Origin: Mucilaginibacter sp. L294
GTDB taxonomy: Bacteria > Bacteroidota > Bacteroidia > Sphingobacteriales > Sphingobacteriaceae
Direction: 5' to 3'
Assembly (NCBI RefSeq): GCF_001636615.1
Contig: NZ_LGEK01000024.1
Location: 1-58,611, forward strand
Length of the DNA stretch: 58,611 nt
The translations under genes were made by a program, and so were the position numbers. Below, one piece after another: positions 54,701 to 58,611 of the stretch. The stretch's first letter is position 1, and the number at the start of each line of letters is the position of its first letter. The notes under the pieces are model-generated. The model ran no database searches, was not told where the DNA came from, and saw nothing but the letters and a program-made list of their open reading frames with translations.

Positions 54701-55425
54701 TCAATATATTTTAAAAGCTTAAGCGGATCAATAACCGTTTCATCATCTATCAATACCAGTGTGCCGCCAATACAAAGCGTACTGAATATCTCCATTACAG
54801 ATGCATCAAATATCAGTGGCGAAAATTGCAGGGTGCGGTGCCCCACGTCCAAATAAGGCGAAAGGTGGCGTTGCCAGTTTACCATGCTTACTACACCCGC
54901 ATGCCCAACGCAAACGCCTTTTGGTTTGCCTGTTGAACCCGATGTGTAGATGATATAGGCAACTTTTGTTTTATCCCGCTCGCCCATAAATGCAGGTGGA
55001 TTAACCGGCTGATCGGATACTATGACGTTTTTAACGACAGCGCTAAAAACCGCCTGATCGCTTTGCGGGGCAAGTATGGTATCCATACCGCTATCAGCAA
55101 CAATATCCTGCAGGCGATCGGCCGGGAAAGATGGATCTAAAGGCAAATAGGCTTTACCTGCTTTAAGAATGGCAAACAGGCTGATGATGGTTTCGATAGA
55201 ACGGGTAGCGCTTACCCCGATAACAAGCGAAGCGGGGGCAACGGACACGATGGCTTTAGCCAGCTCACCGGCTTTGGCGTTTAGTTCGGCATAGGTGATT
55301 TTACGGTCGCCAAAACTAACTGCTATAACCTGCGGATGTTGCCGAGCCTGCTCTTCAAACAAATGATGTATAAATACATCACCGGATGAGATATTTGTGT
55401 ACTTATTATCGGTAAGAATATCCAT
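48730..55425 (-). CDS. Hybrid NRPS-PKS, A-PCP-KS-AT-ACP-aminotransferase
   Basis: A 2231-aa megasynthase that starts the assembly line. The loading adenylation domain (about 15-510) has IIYTSGSTGKPKG, FDASVMEIF, MYGPTEASVC and SGKIDRNAL; its pocket reads D-A-M-I-I-A-M-V-C-K by eye. The carrier serine is Ser561 (ELGGNSILALK). The ketosynthase (about 615-1040) has HSACSTS with Cys789 and the His motifs VEAHGTAT and KSNMGH. The acyltransferase (about 1145-1450) has GHSIGE (Ser1234) and HAFH, the malonyl-CoA signature. The second carrier is Ser1560 (GFDSLLL). A class III PLP aminotransferase (about 1735-2170) has DEVISGFRFHPGG and Lys2004 in GKVIGGG. There is no KR, DH or ER. The product should be a 3,4-diamino acyl chain. 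The C-terminus ends with a GRDRDGNPAWFV-type tail, usually a linker to a condensation domain, which here begins the next protein. Confidence 0.96.
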   Translation of the reverse strand: MDILTDNKYTNISSGDVFIHHLFEEQARQHPQVIAVSFGDRKITYAELNAKAGELAKAIVSVAPASLVIGVSATRSIETIISLFAILKAGKAYLPLDPSFPADRLQDIVADSGMDTILAPQSDQAVFSAVVKNVIVSDQPVNPPAFMGERDKTKVAYIIYTSGSTGKPKGVCVGHAGVVSMVNWQRHLSPYLDVGHRTLQFSPLIFDASVMEIFSTLCIGGTLVLIDDETVIDPLKLLKYIDEQRVNRMIVPFVALQYFTETADAEQYFPQSLQEVISAGEQLKITPQILRFFQALPGCVFYNMYGPTEASVCSTALKMEGPAQNWPLLPNIGKPIANVAIHVVDEQLKPLVDGEQGELCISGISLAYGYLNRPELTAEKFVNWTDASGNPTHIYRSGDLGRYLPNGNIEYLGRLDTQVKIRGNRVEVGEIEVLLNQLDGISQSVVIAREDVPGQKRLVAYLVTSGGKKDIAFLRDSIEQKLPDYMMPSAFVWVDGFAKTTSGKIDRNALPAPDTQRPELSVLYQAPNSTAEKRIAAIWAELLQMDKVGIFDNFFELGGNSILALKTVAALKKQYNYTLPITKLYQYPTVNGIASYLEGNKSVAKIAAGKPKKDKTNNDIAVIGMAARFPGADTIAELWKVLVEGRETTSFFSEEELDSSIPLAVRNAPNYVKARGVVENADSFDAAFFGISPKVAELMDPQHRVFLELAWEALETTGHLPSKYHGAVGVFAGVGNNTYYTNNVISNTEKIENVGRFLVATVNEKDYIATRTAYELNLTGPAVSVHSACSTSLLAIAQAVDSIRNGQCDVALAGGASVNSPIKSGHLYQQGTMLSADGHCRSFDAQADGTVFSDGAGIVVLKSLQDAERDGDTIYAVLKGVGLNNDGGGKGSFTAPSATGQAGAIAMAMADASVDPATITYVEAHGTATSLGDPIEIEGLNLAFGAQDKKQYCAIGSIKSNMGHMVAAAGVAGFIKTTLALYHKQIPASLYYTKPNPNMDFADSPFFVNTKLANWQSEGKRRAGVSSFGVGGTNVHTVLEEYVKTEQPAAENKPVSLISWSAKTGTSASKWADRLYYYLQDNEDVDVADLAYNLHTTRMGFKERNFILATNRTDLMEKLTKFKRDPSNSKTLKEKATEVVFMFPGQGAQYLNMGREIYGQEPVFKTAIDECIALLKGTGHEDLLNVIYADASVEATEKLKNTFYTQPAIFITSYAMAKLWISWGIEPTVFSGHSIGEFVAAHFAGVFSLPDALKLITERAKLVSQVAEGDMLSVRTNAAELEKILPTNLSIAVINSNKLSVVAGQKDAVAAFAKVLEEKGIPGRLLQTSHAFHSAMMDDIVGPFEAVVKTVKLNAPVKPVVSTATGNWLSAAEATDPAYWASHLRKTVRFAAAVDTLAEDQGRLFLEVGPGRTLATLTAQQTTDEPVATVAGIENSGDASEYQSVIKALGQLWLNGIEPNWDAFYAGKRKRLRLPPYAFDHKKYWVEPVVINETGTVNYQPEEIVPDEPQTNAEENIIQNNIMRKDLLADKLYGIFEDASGIEIGKDAADLSFPEIGFDSLLLTQIATNLKKTFNVPVTFRKLFEEYNSINLLADFLDKSLPAGAFEPVPAQQPVYNQATAQRPVQMPNIPFNANGSTDIALSIINQQLQLLASQIAHLQGTGYPKVTMVTIAAPLPGSGKGQLKSEPVAPPALDQEPDITPEEMVEIKKPFGATARIERKVQELDDKQMAFLAKLTKDYNEKTKKSKEQTQQHRAYMADPRVVSGFRPLTKEVVYPIVINRSKGSRLWDVDGNEYIDALNGFGSNMLGYQPDVLKQAVLAQMELGYEIGPQHELAGEVCKLMCEFTNHERAALCNTGSEAVLGAMRVARTVTGRPLIVAFSGSYHGIMDEVIVRGTKKLKTVPAASGILADNVQNMLILDYGTDEALHIIQERADEIAAVLVEPVQSRRPEFQPIEFLKKLRVVTEAAKVCLVFDEVISGFRFHPGGTQALFGVKADLGTYGKVIGGGMPVGAICGKAEYMDALDGGFWEYGDDSVPEVGVTYFAGTFVRHPLALAAAKASLQYMKDRGPALQEKLTALATRLKNGIEATCKKENLPLTVVGYASLWRLKFLEEIPYSELLFTLMRLRGIHVLDGFPCFMTDAHTEDDMDTMIAAFNDSIADMIAAGFFKVQNSAPFVSLVTPAAPAITNATQPPVEGARLGRDRDGNPAWFVADENNPGKYIQINLNGK

Positions 55426-55736
55426 TAAGCTAAATAAGTGGGTTAGATTAAAAGCTAACCTGGTAGTTACCCTTATTCGGTTTGTTAATCGGGTTTAAGA
55501 TATAAATTTTAATCCTAAGGCTTAGGGCTGTTGGTAAAAAATTTCACTTAATTTTCACTTAAAACAAGGCACTTTTTTTTGCTTCATAGCCACCCAATAC
55601 ATAACCAATAATTAAACTTATATCGCAAAAGCAAGCAATATCAATTTACATGAAATTACGGTTTTGTTTTATATAAATATTTAAAGCTATAGCTATTAAG
55701 CATAGCTACCGGTTGTAGAGGTAAACCGGCAAATAA
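55426..55736. other. 311-base upstream region of the megasynthase operon
   Basis: AT-rich non-coding DNA between the synthetase start and the small secreted protein gene on the same strand. It must contain the operon promoter, but no TTTG/TAnnTTTG pair was found on the minus strand. No operator-like palindrome stands out, and no regulator gene adjoins. Confidence 0.5.
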
Positions 55737-56078
55737 TTACTTAAATTCAATTTGATCTGGCTGCGCGGCAACAATTTCGGGGCGGTTTTTATGCAGTTCA
55801 AATACGCCGGTAACACAAATCGTTTTCCCTTTCAGGTTGGCCCAATCCAGCGTGATCTTATTGCCCTTTACAGCTATGGTATATTTTTGGTTTGGATAAT
55901 CTCCGCCCATATTGATGAGCGTGAGGGTGTCACTAAATATTTTTACAGATGACACCACATCGCAAAGGGTTTTGGTTTTGCCAATATTATCCTTAAAATC
56001 CTGACTATTAAAACTTTGTGCCGATGCTTTAAAAGCAAAAGCAGCTATAAAAACAAAAAGGGTAAGTAGTTTTTTCAT
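55737..56078 (-). CDS. Small secreted OB-fold-like protein
   Basis: A 113-aa exported protein (signal peptide MKKLLTLFVFIAAFAFKASA). The mature part runs from DFKDNIGKTKTLCDVVSSVK to KGKTICVTGVFELHKNRPEIV with a final PDQIEFK. This beta-strand order and the closing GxhxxhxxxPEIhhxxPxQI pattern are typical of OB-fold, nucleic-acid-binding-like domains found in secreted bacterial proteins. Function is unknown. It is on the same strand as the megasynthase, 311 bases upstream, too far to assume co-transcription. Confidence 0.75.
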   Translation of the reverse strand: MKKLLTLFVFIAAFAFKASAQSFNSQDFKDNIGKTKTLCDVVSSVKIFSDTLTLINMGGDYPNQKYTIAVKGNKITLDWANLKGKTICVTGVFELHKNRPEIVAAQPDQIEFK

Positions 56079-56175
56079 ATCTCAAGATATGGTAATAATT
56101 ACAATGTAAAAAAAGGATTTTTCCGTGGGTGTATTGTTAATAACGAGATGCGAAAAACTGAATACAGGTAGCTTT

Positions 56176-56206
56176 TTTGCAAGATTTTATAAATTTTCTA
56201 TCTTTG
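56176..56206 (+). promoter_or_regulatory. Strong promoter of the ABC-F gene
   Basis: TTTG (56176-56179), 19 bases, then TATCTTTG (56199-56206) is a near-ideal Bacteroidota promoter. Transcription from about 56213 gives a leader of roughly 107 nt. The leader holds two start-stop mini-frames (ATGTAA at 56236 and 56243), and a purine-rich AAAGAAAGGA lies just before the ABC-F ATG. Confidence 0.8.
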
Positions 56207-56320
56207 CAGCCGTAATAAACTCCATAACACCCTCCATGTAATATGTAATTTCTTTCAGGAAAAAATAAACGGAAACCATATCTGGCTTCTGCAATTATTC
56301 ACTCTTTAAAGAAAGGAATT

Positions 56321-57907
56321 ATGCTTCTTTTTCAGGATATTACTTATATACACCCCAATCGCGAACTGCTATTTGCCGGCCTCAACCTTATTATAAACAA
56401 ACACGATAAAATTGCGCTGATAGGCAATAATGGCACCGGTAAATCAACCTTATTAAAATTATTGGCCGGCGAGCTGCAACCATCCGAAGGGATAGTTAAA
56501 ACCACATCGGTACCGTACTACATACCCCAGCTTTTTGGGCAGTTTAACCATCTGAGTGTTGCGCAGGCCCTACAGGTTGCCAATAAACTACAGGCCCTGC
56601 AACAAATACTGAACGGCAACATTACCGACGAGAACATGACCGCACTGGATAACGATTGGGCTATTGAGGAGCGCTGTACCGGGGCCCTTGCACAGTGGAA
56701 ACTTGATGGCGTTGCCTTGTCGCAAAGTATGGCAACACTTAGCGGGGGGCAAAAAACAAAGGTGTTTTTGGCTGGCATAGCCATACACCAACCGGATGTT
56801 GTTTTACTTGATGAGCCGAGCAACCACTTGGATGCCGAAAGTCGCGGGCTGCTTTATCATTATATCACAGGCACCAAAAACACCCTGGTAGTTGTAAGCC
56901 ACGACAGGGTGTTGTTAAACCGGCTGAATACCGTTTTTGAACTTAGCAAACGCGGTATAACCGTTTATGGCGGCAACTACGACTTTTATGCCGAACAAAA
57001 AGTAATTGAAAGCGATGCTTTTAACCACGACCTGAAAAGCAAAGAGAAGGCCCTGCGTAAAGCTAAAGAAACAGAACGCGAAGCGATAGAGCGCCAACAA
57101 AAGCTGGATGCACGGGGCAAGAAAAAACAGGAGAAAGCCGGTGTACCTACCATAATGATGAATACGCTAAGGAACAATGCCGAGAAAAGCACCTCTCGCA
57201 TTAAAGGCGTACACACCGAAAAAACAGGCGCAATTGCCCGGGAACTTACCGACCTGCGTAAAGAGATCCCTGATGCCGACAAGATGAAGATGGATTTTGA
57301 TAATTCATCGCTGCATAAAGGCAAAATACTGGTTACCGCCAGGGATGTAAACTTCGGATATGATGGCAATTCACTATGGAAGAACAACCTCGGTTTTCAA
57401 ATAACCAGTGGTGAACGCATTTCCATTAAAGGACAAAACGGATCTGGTAAAACAACGCTGATAAAAATAATGCTGGGCAAACTGCAACCCACAACAGGTA
57501 TAATTGACCGGACTATTGTTAAAGCCATTTATATTGACCAGGATTATTCATTGATTGATAACAACCTTACCGTTTATGAACAGGCGCAGCATTTTAACAG
57601 CGGCGCTTTGCAGGAACATGATATCAAGATAAGACTGAACAGGTTTTTGTTCACTAAAGACTATTGGGATAAGCCTTGCCGTGCACTAAGCGGCGGTGAA
57701 AAAATGCGCCTGATGCTTTGCTCGTTAAGCATCAGCAATCAATCACCCGATGTTATTATACTCGATGAGCCCACCAATAACCTGGATATCCAAAACATAG
57801 AGATATTAACCAGCGCTATTAATGAATACAGGGGTACACTGCTGGTTATATCGCACGACATCTATTTTTTGAAGCAGATAAACGCGGAGCGGGAGATTGA
57901 GCTGTGA
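56321..57907 (+). CDS. ABC-F family ATPase (ribosome-associated type)
   Basis: A 528-aa soluble protein with two ATP-binding cassettes and no membrane domain, the ABC-F layout; members act on the ribosome as translation factors or antibiotic-protection proteins. The first cassette has Walker A GNNGTGKST, signature LSGGQKTK and Walker B LLDEPSNHLD. The inter-domain linker (about 235-335) is charged and coiled-coil-like. The second cassette has GQNGSGKTT, LSGGEKMR and ILDEPTNNLD. The subfamily is not clear: it could be a resistance-type or housekeeping copy. A strong promoter with a 107-nt leader suggests leader-based control, as in some resistance ABC-Fs. It converges with a MarR-type regulator, 6 bp apart. 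Confidence 0.9.
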   Translation: MLLFQDITYIHPNRELLFAGLNLIINKHDKIALIGNNGTGKSTLLKLLAGELQPSEGIVKTTSVPYYIPQLFGQFNHLSVAQALQVANKLQALQQILNGNITDENMTALDNDWAIEERCTGALAQWKLDGVALSQSMATLSGGQKTKVFLAGIAIHQPDVVLLDEPSNHLDAESRGLLYHYITGTKNTLVVVSHDRVLLNRLNTVFELSKRGITVYGGNYDFYAEQKVIESDAFNHDLKSKEKALRKAKETEREAIERQQKLDARGKKKQEKAGVPTIMMNTLRNNAEKSTSRIKGVHTEKTGAIARELTDLRKEIPDADKMKMDFDNSSLHKGKILVTARDVNFGYDGNSLWKNNLGFQITSGERISIKGQNGSGKTTLIKIMLGKLQPTTGIIDRTIVKAIYIDQDYSLIDNNLTVYEQAQHFNSGALQEHDIKIRLNRFLFTKDYWDKPCRALSGGEKMRLMLCSLSISNQSPDVIILDEPTNNLDIQNIEILTSAINEYRGTLLVISHDIYFLKQINAEREIEL

Positions 57908-57913
57908 TAAAAC

Positions 57914-58543
57914 TTAGCTCATAATTTCTTTATAGATCTCGTCAAATTCCCTGCTCTTATGCTTTTGCCATAAGGCAGAGAATTTGATCTCTACACTTTT
58001 CAACAGCTGGATGCATAGGTTTTTATCATCTTCGGCCATCCCATTGAGCAGCATGGTTGCGTTTTGTTCAATTTTCACCTGGCATTCGTCCGCTATCATC
58101 TGCCCTTTCTCGGTTAATTCTATCCGTTTAGATCGCTTGTCTTCCTTATCGGCGTATTCATTTATTAAACCCCGCGTTTTCATGCGGTTCAACATATCTG
58201 TCCCGCTTGATAGTTCAAACAAGTTGGCATATATCACTTCGGTTTTCCTGGGGCTCTTTTCTTTTTTAATGGTTTGCAATATTCCAAATTCTTCTATCTG
58301 GTTTAAGCCGGTGCCTTTTAACGCCAGGTTGGCATAAGCCATATTCAGCTTGGTTATCCTGCCTATAATCTTTAACAACAACCCATCTTTAAGTGCCGGC
58401 ACAACCCCGCCAACCAACATCCCTTCTGTAATACCCGGGCTTTGGTGCGCAAGGTAATGCCTGCAAAAATCTTCAATGCTTGCGTTCGGGTGCTGCTGTT
58501 CGAATTTGCCCCATTGGTTAACCAACTCAATTGTAATATTCAT
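57914..58543 (-). CDS. MarR-type winged-helix regulator
   Basis: A 209-aa DNA-binding protein with a C-terminal winged helix: about 95-165 holds LNQIEEFGILQTIKKEKSPR, VIYANLFELSSGTDMLNRMK and RGLINEYADKEDKRSKRIEL, the last being the MarR wing motif. The N-terminal 60 residues and the C-terminal end form the dimer helices. I start at ATG 58543; an upstream start would add 19 codons across the palindrome TTCG-TAAT-CGAA (58554-58565). The ligand and targets are unknown. It is convergent with the ABC-F gene and faces out of the window. Confidence 0.85.
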   Translation of the reverse strand: MNITIELVNQWGKFEQQHPNASIEDFCRHYLAHQSPGITEGMLVGGVVPALKDGLLLKIIGRITKLNMAYANLALKGTGLNQIEEFGILQTIKKEKSPRKTEVIYANLFELSSGTDMLNRMKTRGLINEYADKEDKRSKRIELTEKGQMIADECQVKIEQNATMLLNGMAEDDKNLCIQLLKSVEIKFSALWQKHKSREFDEIYKEIMS

Positions 58544-58553
58544 GTAAATGTAT

Positions 58554-58565
58554 TTCGTAATCGAA
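58554..58565. promoter_or_regulatory. Short palindrome upstream of the MarR-type gene
   Basis: TTCG-TAAT-CGAA lies 11 bases before the chosen start codon, a place and shape that fit an autoregulatory site. The arms are only 4 bp, so chance is possible. Confidence 0.35.
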
Positions 58566-58611
58566 GTAAAGTTAACAATAAAAGCTTCTTTTATTTGCAT
58601 ATTACTCCCAA

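Noticed and set aside
48730..55425. Loading module as a truncated NRPS module missing its condensation domain
   Set aside because: The protein starts naturally 15-20 residues before the A domain, and loading modules normally lack a C domain.
43948..55425. Tetramic-acid synthesis by Dieckmann release (A-PCP/KS logic)
   Set aside because: The thioesterase follows an NRPS module, not the PKS carrier, and an aminotransferase acts on the keto group before transfer.
56321..57907. ABC-F protein as self-resistance of the synthetase cluster
   Set aside because: It is on the other strand with its own promoter, separated by another gene, and the predicted product does not look like a ribosome inhibitor.
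1..58611. tRNA, rRNA and riboswitch genes
   Set aside because: I looked through the intergenic regions and saw no cloverleaf pattern, no rRNA-like sequence and no riboswitch core that I recognise.

Overview
The window looks like a chromosomal segment of a Bacteroidota bacterium, most likely a Sphingobacteriaceae member close to Mucilaginibacter or Pedobacter (inference). The reasons are a short RpoD-type sigma factor without region 1.1, promoters of the TTTG/TAnnTTTG type, weak Shine-Dalgarno signals, many secreted carbohydrate-active and hydrolytic enzymes, and scattered palindromic intergenic repeats. No rRNA, tRNA, transposase, phage gene or CRISPR array was seen.

Layout. 1-5.9 kb: secreted MsrA/MsrB, a cold-shock protein, the primary sigma factor, a type II NADH dehydrogenase, and an SDR/TetR pair with clear operators. 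5.9-13.6 kb: a heavy-metal-type RND efflux operon (RND pump, adaptor, outer-membrane factor) preceded on the same strand by its two-component system, with four 11-bp-spaced direct repeats at the efflux promoter. 13.7-22 kb: an MFS transporter, a ChbG-like deacetylase with an acyltransferase, a TPR histidine kinase, glucuronate isomerase and a GH130 enzyme. 22-26 kb: an ArsR/SRPBCC pair, a Pro/Thr-rich secreted protein, and an arsenic operon (arsR, a Cys-tailed DUF6428-like gene, arsC, acr3) with two copies of one palindromic operator. 26-34.5 kb: an Smr protein, an M1 peptidase, a secreted alpha/alpha-barrel-like protein, small membrane or stress proteins, a second cold-shock protein and a GAF/PAS protein with a histidine-kinase dimerisation helix but no ATPase domain. 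34.6-38.9 kb: lysA, aspartate kinase and phosphoglucomutase. 39.1-40.6 kb: a sigma factor, a small protein and ClpP in one tight operon. 41-44 kb: a GH29 fucosidase and a PF00882-type phospholipase C.

The main accessory system lies at 43.9-55.4 kb: three adjacent minus-strand genes encoding a hybrid assembly line. The first protein is A-PCP-KS-AT-ACP-aminotransferase (2231 aa), the second is C-A-PCP-thioesterase (1344 aa), and the third is a 4'-phosphopantetheinyl transferase. Read in order, it loads an amino acid, extends it once with malonyl-CoA, leaves the beta-keto group unreduced, transaminates it to a vicinal 3,4-diamino acid (an 'aminostatine'-type unit), couples it to a second amino acid (A-domain code resembling glycine) and releases the product. 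This very small, self-contained pathway is the best candidate for an undescribed natural product.

The right edge holds a secreted OB-fold-like protein, an ABC-F ATPase with a near-consensus promoter and a MarR-type regulator. All assignments were made by reading motifs; no database search was run.
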